From contig NZ_CP048222.1 in NCBI RefSeq assembly GCF_010119975.1, forward strand, positions 744,001 to 808,000: DNA of 64,000 nt, given 5' to 3'. Both the position numbers and the translations under genes were made by a program. Origin of the DNA: Rhodocytophaga rosea (GTDB lineage Bacteria > Bacteroidota > Bacteroidia > Cytophagales > 172606-1). Below the pieces are notes generated by a model, which made no database searches, was not told the origin of the DNA, and saw nothing but the letters and a program-made list of their open reading frames with translations. Below are positions 38,742 through 47,840 of this stretch, in pieces. The stretch's first letter is position 1. The number at the start of each line of letters is the position of its first letter.

Positions 38742-39333
38742 ACTAAAGGTGGTTGTAATAGAATATGGCTCATTGACCATCTAAATAAATTATTGCAATC
38801 TAAGGTTAGTAAAAAGATCAATGATTTAAAATAATTGAAATAGAGAAAGATACATAATTTAATTGACATGGATACAATCTTATGACGAATCAACACTCAA
38901 GGTCATTATGAGAACTGTAACAGCTTCCAAATGTAGTTGCTTCCAAACTTAGCAAAGAAGGCACTTTGAAACACTTGGGCGTAGTTTACTTTAACTATCA
39001 AATAAGGTATGAGTAAAATCTCCAGACAAATGAAGGGGCAGAGTGTTAGTTCCTATCATTATTTTATGGTAAAAGGTATTAGCACTAAAAACGTTCTCAC
39101 TATTTTATTTTGTATGCGACTGCTTATAATTAACTACTGCTGAGATTAACTTTAATAAAAGGTATGCGAGATTTAGCAAATGCACTTAGCTCACAATCTT
39201 AATTACTATTTAATAGCTCACAGTTTAAATTATCCTTTTGATAAATTAGATATTAATTACTATATATAACGTTCAATTTTGATCTTGAACCAGAATTCTT
39301 TCCCAACTTTGATCTGTCATAATTAATTTCTTA
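38742..39333. other. Divergent intergenic region before the ABC polysaccharide locus
   Basis: About 590 bp between two divergently transcribed genes, so it must hold both promoters. On the plus strand a TTG (39287) and CAACTTTG (39306-39313) resemble the Bacteroidota promoter but with 16-bp spacing and one mismatch; I do not assign it. No other element was recognised. Confidence 0.4.
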
Positions 39334-40203
39334 ATGGAGCATCAATTAGTGCCAAATAAGGCAAAAAAATGGACGCTAATCATTAAACCGAAAACAAATT
39401 GGTTTGATCTACATCTGTATGATCTGTGGCGCTACCGCGACTTGCTTTTTATGTTTGTAAGGCGGGATTTTGTATCTGTCTATAAACAGACTATACTAGG
39501 GCCACTGTGGTTTATTGTCCAGCCTTTGCTTACTACGCTAATGTTTATTATTGTTTTTGACAAAGTAGCAGAAATTCCAACAGACAGTGCGCCTCCGGCT
39601 TTATTTTATTTATCTGGTTTAGTGATATGGAATTATTTCTCCAGCTGTTTAACTAAAACAGCAACCACCTTTACAGCAAATGAAAATCTCTTTGGCAATG
39701 TTTACTTTCCAAGATTAATTGTTCCCTTATCAAATGTACTCTCAGCCTTGATAGGATTTGGTATTCAACTGCTGTTGCTACTGGTTTTAATCGCGTACTT
39801 TTATTTCTTTTTAAACAGTACCATACATTTTAATACTTATATATTTCTCATTCCTTTTCTACTACTAATTGTTGCAGCATTAGGACTTGGATTAGGAATA
39901 ATTATCTCGTCTGTAACAACCAAATACCGCGACCTAACTTTTTTAATTACTTTTGGGGTACAACTCCTCATGTATGCAACGCCGGTTATTTATCCAGTAT
40001 CCTTTTTTAAAGGAAAATACAAAGCTTTTCTTTTAGCGAATCCTATTACACCGCTGATAGAAGTTTTCAGATACTCCTTATTAGGAATCGGAGAATTTAA
40101 TATCTGGTACATCTCCTATAGCTTTTTATTTACATTTATCACTCTTCTGATCGGTATTTTAATATTTAATAGGGTAGAGAAAAACTTTATGGATGTTATT
40201 TAA
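39334..40203 (+). CDS. ABC-2 type polysaccharide export permease (Wzm-like)
   Basis: The membrane subunit of an ABC transporter that moves finished, lipid-linked polysaccharide from cytoplasm to periplasm. It has 289 residues and six predicted membrane helices; the cytoplasmic N-terminus includes LYDLWRYRDLLFMFVRRDF, the usual pre-helix motif of Wzm/TagG-type permeases, followed by YKQTILGPLWFIVQPL. The ATPase gene follows after 6 bp, so the two are coupled. First gene of the plus-strand locus. Confidence 0.93.
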   Translation: MEHQLVPNKAKKWTLIIKPKTNWFDLHLYDLWRYRDLLFMFVRRDFVSVYKQTILGPLWFIVQPLLTTLMFIIVFDKVAEIPTDSAPPALFYLSGLVIWNYFSSCLTKTATTFTANENLFGNVYFPRLIVPLSNVLSALIGFGIQLLLLLVLIAYFYFFLNSTIHFNTYIFLIPFLLLIVAALGLGLGIIISSVTTKYRDLTFLITFGVQLLMYATPVIYPVSFFKGKYKAFLLANPITPLIEVFRYSLLGIGEFNIWYISYSFLFTFITLLIGILIFNRVEKNFMDVI

Positions 40204-40209
40204 AACAAT

Positions 40210-41517
40210 ATGTCAGAAGTAGTAATCAGTGTAGAGGGCTTAGGTAAAAGATACCGCCTGGGAAGTATAGGTACTGGTACCCTAAGCCAGGATTTAAATA
40301 TCTGGTGGGCTAATTTGAGAGGAAAAGAAAACCCGTACGCAAAACTGGAACCAGACTATCCTACTCACTCTAAAGACAATGAATTCTGGGCTTTAAAAGA
40401 TTTAAATTTTGAAATTAGCCAAGGGCAGGCAGTGGGTATTATTGGTATGAATGGGGCAGGAAAGTCTACCTTGTTAAAAATTCTATCCCGCATAACAGCA
40501 CCTACCTTAGGTGAAATAAAAGTAGACGGGCGTATAGCAAGCTTACTGGAAGTTGGAACTGGATTTCATCCGGATTTAACAGGCAGGGAAAATATTTTCC
40601 TTAATGGGGCTATTTTAGGCATGTCAAAGTTTGAGATCAGAAGTAAACTAGATGAAATTATTTCGTTTTCGGGTGTGGAAAAACACATTGATACACCTGT
40701 GAAACGCTATAGCAGCGGAATGCATGTCCGCTTAGGCTTTGCCGTGGCTGCCCATCTGGAACCTGAGATTTTAATAGTAGACGAGGTTTTGGCAGTTGGC
40801 GATGCTGAATTTCAAAAGAAATGTATAGGTAAAATGAAGGAAGTAGCCGGAGAGGGCCGCACTATCTTATTTGTAAGCCATAATATGGCAGCTGTTGCAA
40901 AACTTTGTAGCAGAGCGATTTTATTAAGACAAGGAAAAATACACTTAGACAGCACGGTAGATGATGCAATAGGAACATACCTTAATTTGTTTTCTAAAGA
41001 TTCAAAGCCTGAAATTACCTGGGAGTACTTTGGGCAATCCGTGGATAATGTCCAGATAATTGCGTTGAGACTTTTGCGGGAAGACGGAACGATTTGCGGC
41101 CATTTTTACATAAATGAAAATTTTTATATTGAAATTGAATACATAAATTTGAAAGAGGGCTTATTACTGTCCAGCTATTTTGAGCTTCGAAGTTTACTGG
41201 AAGCAGGAGTATTGTCATCAGCCAACTGGGCATCCGCTACGGCAAACGAAGATAATTATTCAAATACCGCTTTTAAAAAAGGAAAATATAAGTCGCGTAT
41301 GAAAATTCCAGGCAACCTTTTAAATGAAGGAACTTACCGAATTAATGCCTGGATACTGGAAAATGTATCTGCTACGGCTGCAGAGGCCAAAGAACCGCTC
41401 ATGGTTACTATTGTTGATACTGGAGAAATGAGAAAAGAGTATACCGGAGAATGGTTTGGCGTAGTGCGCCCAAAACTGGAGTGGTATACCAAGGCAATCA
41501 ATGATGAAAAGCTATAA
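40210..41517 (+). CDS. ABC polysaccharide exporter ATPase with C-terminal binding domain (Wzt-like)
   Basis: The ATP-hydrolysing subunit of the exporter. Walker A is GMNGAGKS (79-86), the ABC signature YSSGM is at 167-171, Walker B ILIVDE at 187-192 and the switch histidine at 224. Residues from about 255 to 435 form an extra beta-rich Wzt_C-like domain. In characterised systems this domain recognises the modified non-reducing end of the glycan and so couples chain termination to export; methyltransferase genes downstream fit that logic. It pairs with the permease gene just upstream. Full length and intact. Confidence 0.93.
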   Translation: MSEVVISVEGLGKRYRLGSIGTGTLSQDLNIWWANLRGKENPYAKLEPDYPTHSKDNEFWALKDLNFEISQGQAVGIIGMNGAGKSTLLKILSRITAPTLGEIKVDGRIASLLEVGTGFHPDLTGRENIFLNGAILGMSKFEIRSKLDEIISFSGVEKHIDTPVKRYSSGMHVRLGFAVAAHLEPEILIVDEVLAVGDAEFQKKCIGKMKEVAGEGRTILFVSHNMAAVAKLCSRAILLRQGKIHLDSTVDDAIGTYLNLFSKDSKPEITWEYFGQSVDNVQIIALRLLREDGTICGHFYINENFYIEIEYINLKEGLLLSSYFELRSLLEAGVLSSANWASATANEDNYSNTAFKKGKYKSRMKIPGNLLNEGTYRINAWILENVSATAAEAKEPLMVTIVDTGEMRKEYTGEWFGVVRPKLEWYTKAINDEKL

Positions 41518-41604
41518 AACAATAAAGAGTATAGCTTTCCATATATGCATACATGTTTTAAATAGATAAACAGGCGAACGATTACTAAGAATCAATTCTG
41601 CATT

Positions 41605-42465
41605 ATGACTTCTACTACTCAGCCTTTTGTAAATTCACTTATTTGCCCGGTTTGTAAAGGAAAAATTGAGTATACAGATGATATGATAAGCTGCCTTTCA
41701 TGTCACTCTCAATTTCCTCAGCCAAAAAAAGAATACATTAATTTGTTACCCCATGAAGCAATAAATAAAAAAGAGGGCAACTGGCAGGAGAGGCAGCAGG
41801 AGATGGAGCTTTGGTATAAAGATCTGTTGACAGATATAAATTCAGCTGTATCTCTTTTTAAGCATGATTATGCCCCTTTTAGCGATTATTTTGCCAAATT
41901 GTCGGGAAATATATTGGATCTGGGAGGTGGAGTCGGAGTGGTAAGACATTATCTGCCTGAAAATTGTAATTACATAGTGGTAGATCCATCTACGGATTGG
42001 CTTAGCTCTGACTGGAATTTGCTTTCAAAATCGTACCCATGTTTAGCTGAAAAACCAAATTTTATTATGGGGGTAGGTGAATTTTTGATGTTCAATGATA
42101 ATTCCTTTGATTCTGTGCTTGCTTTCTGGAGTATAAACCATGTAAACGACCCTTTGAAAGTATTTAAAGAAGTACAAAGAGTATTAAAACCCGGTGGAAA
42201 ATTCCTGGTCGTATTTGAGGATATGGAACCCTGGTGGAGCGATTTTTTAAGTAGCTCCATGCGTCGCCAGTTTGAGCAGGAAAGACTAAAGGAAATGATC
42301 GATCAGAAGATAAAATCTAGTTTACTGGGAAACAAATGGCCAGTACAGGCTGATCATATTTTCATCACAGATAAAGATATAAAAGAGTGGATTAATAACC
42401 GTTTTGAGAAAATAAACAGGCAATGGATAGGAACCTATTTAACCTATGAATTTAAAAAAAATTAA
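41605..42465 (+). CDS. SAM-dependent methyltransferase with N-terminal zinc-ribbon
   Basis: A 286-residue class I methyltransferase. An N-terminal Trm112-like zinc-ribbon has Cys14, Cys17, Cys30 and Cys33. The SAM-binding motif is LDLGGGVGV (about 104-112), followed by an acidic residue in VVDPS, a post-I FDSVLAFWSINHV segment and RVLKPGGKFLVVFED. In this locus it may methylate a sugar of the polysaccharide, possibly as the terminating modification read by the Wzt-like domain; that is inference. It starts 87 bp after the ATPase gene. About 290 bp without a gene follows. Confidence 0.85.
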   Translation: MTSTTQPFVNSLICPVCKGKIEYTDDMISCLSCHSQFPQPKKEYINLLPHEAINKKEGNWQERQQEMELWYKDLLTDINSAVSLFKHDYAPFSDYFAKLSGNILDLGGGVGVVRHYLPENCNYIVVDPSTDWLSSDWNLLSKSYPCLAEKPNFIMGVGEFLMFNDNSFDSVLAFWSINHVNDPLKVFKEVQRVLKPGGKFLVVFEDMEPWWSDFLSSSMRRQFEQERLKEMIDQKIKSSLLGNKWPVQADHIFITDKDIKEWINNRFEKINRQWIGTYLTYEFKKN

Positions 42466-42758
42466 GCGAGTTTGTCTGCTATCATTCCTGTTTTTAAGCA
42501 AGCCAGAAGTTGCTACATCCTGGCAAAGCCTTATCTGAACTCCTAATAACAGACGTACTGACTTTAATAATCTTACGAAAGAAAGCTTACCAGGTGAATA
42601 AAAAGAAGAAATACTATTAGTTTATATTTTGGCTGATTTTATCTTCTGATGCCTAAACGGCAATTAATAGATACATCGTTGAAGTGTAGTAATAGAAGCA
42701 GATAAATATAGGACGGTCTCTAAGCTGGTAGTTCGTAAATAGTTTTGAAAACTAAAAT

Positions 42759-43952
42759 ATGTATATGTTGCCTGTGCCATCCGAGTTTCCCTTGGTTTCA
42801 GTAATTATTCCCTGTTTTAACCATGGCAAATATTTGGCAGAAGCTATTGAATGTATTCGTAACCAGACCTATGTACATACGGAGATAATAGTTGTAGACG
42901 ATGGATCAACAGATACTACAAAAGAAGTAGCAGCTAAATTTTCCAACGTTATGTATGTATATCAGGAAAACCAGGGCCTGTCTGCTGCCAGAAACACTGG
43001 AATTAAACATAGTAATGGGGATTTTCTGGTTTTTCTGGATGCAGATGATTTGTTGTACAATTACACTATCGAATATAATCTTCAATACTTACAGAAAAAT
43101 CCGGAGGCAGCCTTTGTTTCCGGAGCCAGTGACATAACTACTATTGATAAAACAAAACTGGATGAAAAAAAGGAAGATGTTACCTCTGATCACTATCTAA
43201 ACTTATTGAGAAGTAATTATATTGGTATGCATGGCACAGTTATGTATAGGCAGTATGTATTCAATGAGTTTACATATGATACATCCTTAAAAGCCTGTGA
43301 AGATTACGACATATATCTAAGGATTGCCCGCAAATATCCTGTAATTCATCATACAAGAAAGTTAGCGATGTATCGTATGCACAATTACAATATGTCTGCT
43401 AATAGTTCACTGATGCTGGAAACAGCTTTGCAGGTTCTCAGGAAACAGGAATCTTCTCTTACCTCAAGCTTAGAAAGAAGAGCTTACAGAGAAGGAATAA
43501 AAGGCTATAAGACTTACTATGGTATGCTTCTTTTTCTTCAACTTAAAACAGGTGACATAAAGCCTTCCAAAGAAGCGGTCGCTTTATTAAAAAATAATAA
43601 TCTTAAATTTTATCTTAGGTATAAATTCGCAGATATAATAGTGAAGAATTTTAAAACTTCCCTCAAGAAAATAATACCTTCTTTTGGTTTACGCTCCTTA
43701 CATAAGTTGGGTTTCTACAACAGGTTCCGCCCCTCAACCGGAAGGGTAGAGGCAGGAGATTTTTACCGGACCACTCCCTTTAGTACTTCTTTTGGGTATG
43801 ACAGGGGGGGCCCATTGACCGGTACTATATTGAAAATTTCTTGCAGGCTGAAGCTGGCAGTATTCACGGAAAAGTGCTGGAGATCGGTGATAATGAATAT
43901 ACTCTGCGCTTTGGTAAAAAAAATGTGCAAACCAGCGAAATTCTGCACGTGA
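42759..43952 (+). CDS. GT2-family glycosyltransferase, out-of-frame fusion to methyltransferase
   Basis: A GT-A glycosyltransferase: PLVSVIIPCFNHGKYL, IIVVDDGSTD and the DxD segment FLDADD are all present, with KACEDYDIYLRIA as the catalytic-base region. The expected GT2 part ends near residue 330. The following residues, FYRTTPFSTSFGYDRGG, are the start of a methyltransferase domain, after which the frame runs into unrelated sequence and stops at 43952. Adding one base to the G7 run at 43804-43810 would join it to the methyltransferase frame (PIDRYYIENFL). So the GT part is intact but its tail is a frameshift product; see the next gene. Confidence 0.85.
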   Translation: MYMLPVPSEFPLVSVIIPCFNHGKYLAEAIECIRNQTYVHTEIIVVDDGSTDTTKEVAAKFSNVMYVYQENQGLSAARNTGIKHSNGDFLVFLDADDLLYNYTIEYNLQYLQKNPEAAFVSGASDITTIDKTKLDEKKEDVTSDHYLNLLRSNYIGMHGTVMYRQYVFNEFTYDTSLKACEDYDIYLRIARKYPVIHHTRKLAMYRMHNYNMSANSSLMLETALQVLRKQESSLTSSLERRAYREGIKGYKTYYGMLLFLQLKTGDIKPSKEAVALLKNNNLKFYLRYKFADIIVKNFKTSLKKIIPSFGLRSLHKLGFYNRFRPSTGRVEAGDFYRTTPFSTSFGYDRGGPLTGTILKISCRLKLAVFTEKCWRSVIMNILCALVKKMCKPAKFCT

Positions 43953-44380
43953 ATGATAGTAATCCTCATGCGACTATAATCGGTGATTTAAGTGATGCAC
44001 CTCATATTCCAGAAAATAGTTTTGACTGTATTATACTTACCCAAACCCTTCATTTAGTGTATGATTACAAAGCTGTAATACGTACCTGTTTCAGGGTTTT
44101 AAAGCCTGGAGGTACATTACTACTCACAGTGCCTGGGATTACTCCTATTGATTATGGCGAATGGGAAAGTACATGGTACTGGTCTTTTACCGGACGTGCC
44201 ATAGAGAAAATTTTAGCAGAAGTTTTTCCCACAAATCAAATAAAGATCAACACGTATGGCAATACGTATGTAGCGGCTGCTTTTTTGTATGGAATGGGAT
44301 TACCAGAATTAAAAAAAGAAATGTTGGAAATTCATGACCCGCATATGCAGGTAATTATTACGGCAAATTCAGTAAAATAG
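43841..44380 (+). CDS. Methyltransferase domain, N-terminus displaced by frameshift
   Basis: The class I SAM-dependent methyltransferase half of an apparent GT2-methyltransferase fusion. GKVLEIGDNEYTLRFG is motif I, DSFDCIILTQTLH-like sequence (NSFDCIILTQTLH) is motif IV, and RVLKPGGTLLLTVPG follows. The frame upstream of 43841 continues back through FLQ, ENF and DRYYI to the G run at 43804-43810 and is closed by TGA at 43799, so the first ~30 residues of the domain are encoded in the other frame. If translation starts at the CTG/ATG-poor region near 43841 the product would lack the conserved DRGxPIDRYY segment and may be impaired. The deacetylase gene follows after 6 bp. Confidence 0.75.
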   Translation: MQAEAGSIHGKVLEIGDNEYTLRFGKKNVQTSEILHVNDSNPHATIIGDLSDAPHIPENSFDCIILTQTLHLVYDYKAVIRTCFRVLKPGGTLLLTVPGITPIDYGEWESTWYWSFTGRAIEKILAEVFPTNQIKINTYGNTYVAAAFLYGMGLPELKKEMLEIHDPHMQVIITANSVK

Positions 44381-44386
44381 TATAGT

Positions 44387-45400
44387 ATGCGCCTATACCA
44401 GTGGATTAAAAATGCTACAAGAACCGCTAAACCCTATCATCTTGTTTTAATGTATCATAGGGTGGCCGAGCCGGCTTTAGATCCTTGGGAACTTGCGGTA
44501 AGTGCAAAAAATTTTGAACAGCAATTGCAGGTACTGAAAAAAACAGGAGTAGTAGTTCCGATGAATGTATTAGTTGAACAACTTCATTCAAAATCACTAA
44601 AGCCCTTTATTGTCATCTCATTTGATGATGGATACGTAGATAACTATCTGGAAGCAAAGCCTCTTTTAGAGAAATACGAATTGCCTGCCACTTTTTTTAT
44701 CAGCAACAAACATATTGGAACTACAAAGGCGTTTTGGTGGGACGAATTAGCCTATCTTTTGTTACAAGTGAAATCTCTTCCGGCTACTCTATCGATTCAT
44801 TTAAACAAAGAGCTAATTATTTATAATTTAAAAGATGATGCGGTGTTAACAGAAGAAAAGTTTCAGAAACACAGGCTTTGGAACTATACATTAACACCCC
44901 CAACTCGTAGAGCTGCTCTTTATATAAGCCTATGGAAATTGTTAAGTCCCTTACCCTATGAGGAACAACAAGATTTTCTTGAAGAATTAAAGCGTTGGGC
45001 CGGAACACAGCAACAAATAGATGCAAACTATTTTTCAATGTCCGAAAGGCAACTTACCGATTTAGCCGACTGCGAGTTATTTACTGTAGGAGGACACACT
45101 GTTTCGCATCTTGCCCTTTCACATCATGCCGTAGAGATACAGCATCAGGAAATAGCTCATAACAAACAGTATTTGGAAGCGGCAACCGGAGAAGAGATTG
45201 ATACTTTTGCGTATCCTTCCGGAAACTTTAATGAAACTACAGTAAATATATTGAAGCAGCAAGGCTTTAGAAGTGCCTTTACTACCCATCACCAATCAGT
45301 CCAAAGCCAGACAGATCCTTTTAGAGTAGGAAGATTTCAAATAGGAAACTGGTCTGGAAAAAAGTTTAATCAAATGCTTTCCCAGTTCTCACATAATTAA
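44387..45400 (+). CDS. Polysaccharide deacetylase (NodB/CE4 family)
   Basis: A 337-residue carbohydrate esterase 4 protein that removes acetyl groups from N-acetyl sugars. The NodB domain shows ISFDDGY with Asp80-Asp81 and the metal-binding pair His237 and His241 in GGHTVSHL, then FAYPSG and the C-terminal barrel strands. No signal peptide is evident, so it may act on cytoplasmic lipid-linked intermediates or at the membrane. It lies between the methyltransferase and a GT2 gene, 6 bp from each, so it is part of the ABC-type polysaccharide operon. Confidence 0.9.
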   Translation: MRLYQWIKNATRTAKPYHLVLMYHRVAEPALDPWELAVSAKNFEQQLQVLKKTGVVVPMNVLVEQLHSKSLKPFIVISFDDGYVDNYLEAKPLLEKYELPATFFISNKHIGTTKAFWWDELAYLLLQVKSLPATLSIHLNKELIIYNLKDDAVLTEEKFQKHRLWNYTLTPPTRRAALYISLWKLLSPLPYEEQQDFLEELKRWAGTQQQIDANYFSMSERQLTDLADCELFTVGGHTVSHLALSHHAVEIQHQEIAHNKQYLEAATGEEIDTFAYPSGNFNETTVNILKQQGFRSAFTTHHQSVQSQTDPFRVGRFQIGNWSGKKFNQMLSQFSHN

Positions 45401-45406
45401 TATGTT

Positions 45407-46318
45407 ATGAACATTTCTGCTAATCCAAAAGTGTCTATAATAACGTGTTTTTTAAATGTAGGTGAATTCCTACAGGAAGCCATAGAAAGTGTCTTACATC
45501 AACAGTACCATAATTGGGAAATGTGGCTTATTGATGATGGGTCTACTGATTGTAGTACTCAGATTGCAAAAGAATATGCCGCTAAGTACACAGATAAAAT
45601 CATATATTATGAGCATGAGGGGCATCAGAACATTGGTGCCAGTGCCAGCCGAAATATAGGTATTGAACGTTCTACCGGTGAGTTAATTGCTTTTCTGGAT
45701 GGCGATGATGTATGGTTACCCAACTTGTTAGCAGAGTTAATCAGACTATTACAGCAACATAAGGTTGCAATGGTATGCGAGGCTACAGAATACTGGTATA
45801 CCTGGAATGAATCTGCTAATCAGAATACTGTAACGCCTGTAGGGGGAGTCCAAGATTGCGTAAATTTGCCGCCGCAGCTTATGCTCGATTTATATCCCTT
45901 AGGCAAAGGAGCGGCTCCCTGTATCTGTGGTATGTTAGTCAGGAAGGACGCTTTACAAAAGCATGGAGGATTTGAATCCTGTTTCAAAGGAATGTATGAT
46001 GATCAGGCTCTTTTAATTAAGTTTTACCTGAATGAAGCAGTTTATATATCATCGGGTTGTCATAATCTGTACCGGCAACGCCCAAATTCTTTAGTACAGT
46101 CATCTTTTAAAAGTGGAAGATACTATCAGGACAGAAAGCAATTTCTGGAATGGCTAAAACGCTATTTTACTATAAATAAAATTGAAAATGAGATGATAAA
46201 TAAAACGTTAAAAAAAGTGCTGTATCCATACCGGTATCCATTCATTTATGCAGTAACCCATACTTTACCTAGAAGGGGAATGACCCTTTTGCGGAAGATA
46301 AATCGAAAACTGAGCTAA
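45407..46318 (+). CDS. GT2-family glycosyltransferase
   Basis: A 303-residue GT-A glycosyltransferase with VSIITCFLNVGEFLQEAIES, MWLIDDGSTD and FLDGDD, in which the metal motif is DGD/DD, normal for GT2. GMYDDQALLIKFY gives the catalytic acidic pair. A short basic C-terminal tail probably contacts the membrane. Flanked by the deacetylase (6 bp) and another GT2 gene (11 bp) in one operon. Confidence 0.88.
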   Translation: MNISANPKVSIITCFLNVGEFLQEAIESVLHQQYHNWEMWLIDDGSTDCSTQIAKEYAAKYTDKIIYYEHEGHQNIGASASRNIGIERSTGELIAFLDGDDVWLPNLLAELIRLLQQHKVAMVCEATEYWYTWNESANQNTVTPVGGVQDCVNLPPQLMLDLYPLGKGAAPCICGMLVRKDALQKHGGFESCFKGMYDDQALLIKFYLNEAVYISSGCHNLYRQRPNSLVQSSFKSGRYYQDRKQFLEWLKRYFTINKIENEMINKTLKKVLYPYRYPFIYAVTHTLPRRGMTLLRKINRKLS

Positions 46319-46329
46319 TACGCAGAAAT

Positions 46330-47346
46330 ATGGACAAACCTTTGCTAACGGTTTTAATGCCAGTATATAATGCAGAACGATTTTTATATGAGGCAATAGA
46401 AAGTGTATTGAATCAGACATTCAGAAATTTTGAATTTTTGATTATTGATGACGGCTCAACAGATGAAAGTGAAACCATTGTTTGTTCATTTTCCGACCCA
46501 CGTATCCGATTTTATAGGAATGATGGAAACAGGGGAATTACAGAAACATTAAACAGAGGTATTGAATTAGCTAAGGCAGAATATATTGCCCGGATGGACG
46601 CAGATGATATTTGTTATGCTGAACGGCTTGAAAAGCAGTATGCCTTTATAAATTCTCATCCAGATGGTGCTCTATTTTCGTGTTGGGCTAAGGAAGTAAC
46701 AGAAGACAGGCAGCCTATTGGAACTTCACATTTTCCTCCGAACCATTATTATTACAATTTAACTTTTTCGTGTTGGATATATCATCCTACTATGGTATAC
46801 AGGCGGGATGCCGTTAAGTCGATAGGGAATTATACCATACCCTATTCAGAAGATTATGAATTAGCCTGGCAACTCTCCCGGAAATATAAAATGTACCATT
46901 TGCCAGAAGTGTTATTAGAATACCGTGTCAATACTCAGAGTCTGTGGCAGGTAACAAAGAAACAAGAATACAGGGAAACTTTTTTCAAGCAAGTACGAAG
47001 AAATATTCTTTATTATATGGATGATTCTTCTATTTCATTAGAGGAATGGCATCTAGTATGCTTAAGTAATTATGATTCTGCAGTGGCAGATGTTAGCATG
47101 GATAAATTATTAAGTTGTATAACCCTGTTAGATGCTGTTTCAGAGAGAATACTTATAAAAGAAAACCCAAATAGAGACACAGAGTCTATAAAGGCAGCTG
47201 CTAGGAATAAGCGGGAAGATATGATATTATTATTTTCCTCTAAGTTAAATTATTATGAAAGATTAAAATTAATAACCAGCATACGGGGTTGCAATGTATT
47301 ATACAAGCTCATTCTAAGATGGTTAGTAAAATTGAATATTATATAG
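46330..47346 (+). CDS. GT2-family glycosyltransferase
   Basis: A 338-residue GT-A glycosyltransferase with LTVLMPVYNAERFLYEAIES, FLIIDDGSTDES and ARMDADD, followed by SEDYELAWQLS as catalytic-base region. A helical C-terminal domain (about 225-338) is longer than in minimal GT2 enzymes. It is the last gene of the plus-strand polysaccharide operon and is convergent with a truncated surface-protein remnant that starts about 40 bp further on. Confidence 0.88.
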   Translation: MDKPLLTVLMPVYNAERFLYEAIESVLNQTFRNFEFLIIDDGSTDESETIVCSFSDPRIRFYRNDGNRGITETLNRGIELAKAEYIARMDADDICYAERLEKQYAFINSHPDGALFSCWAKEVTEDRQPIGTSHFPPNHYYYNLTFSCWIYHPTMVYRRDAVKSIGNYTIPYSEDYELAWQLSRKYKMYHLPEVLLEYRVNTQSLWQVTKKQEYRETFFKQVRRNILYYMDDSSISLEEWHLVCLSNYDSAVADVSMDKLLSCITLLDAVSERILIKENPNRDTESIKAAARNKREDMILLFSSKLNYYERLKLITSIRGCNVLYKLILRWLVKLNII

Positions 47347-47387
47347 ATAGTCAAATTATTGAGTGAGTTTAAAATAAATGCATCCAC

Positions 47388-47812
47388 TTCTTGAGGATCC
47401 GGATAAGAGTTAGGCTTTACCTCTACCCTTGTTAGCGGACCAAGACCTGTCATGCCATCCCAGACACGCCATTTGGTAGGTCCGCTGATCGCTGTGGAGT
47501 TGTTGCCGGTCACGCCTTCCCACTCATATTTTATATTATTACTGACTAGTTTGATATGGTAGTTGCCCTCAGTGACTGTTCTGCCTTCATCATCTTTACT
47601 ATCCCAGTTGCCTGTGTGGCTGCCGGCATTATAGGATACGCTATCCAGAGCGATTTGATAAGGGTACCATCTGCTTTGTACACCCCTGTACTTGTGCGTG
47701 CACTATTGGTAAGGTTAGAGGATTTCTGACTCAGGGCTATATTAGGGAAGGCACAGAGGCCTATCAGCAAAATACCTATCAGATACCCTGCAAGTCTCTT
47801 CTTGACGATCAT
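47388..47812 (-). pseudogene. Truncated, frameshifted N-terminus of a third FlgD-like surface protein
   Basis: A remnant of a secreted protein. A signal peptide starts with ATG at 47812 (MIVKKRLAGYLIG, ending ALSQ), then a FlgD/Ig-like domain: VYKADGTLIKSLW in one frame continues as DSVSYNAGSHTGNWD in another, with a single-base deletion near 47655. The second frame carries on through YHIKLVSNN and EWEGVTGNN to about 47390 and then loses coding character. It parallels the GAIVRELLHG and NAGSYNLLWDGKDG region of the two intact-length neighbours, and the leader sequence TTAAAAGTGTATA is also shared. The right edge of the leader is occupied by an IS630-family element. Confidence 0.75.
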
Positions 47813-47840
47813 TATACTTAAAGTATATATTTTAAAAGTG

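Noticed and set aside
39287-39313. Bacteroidota-type promoter before the Wzm-like gene
   Set aside because: TTG and CAACTTTG are present but the spacing is 16 bp and the -7 element has a mismatch; chance matches are common in such AT-rich DNA.
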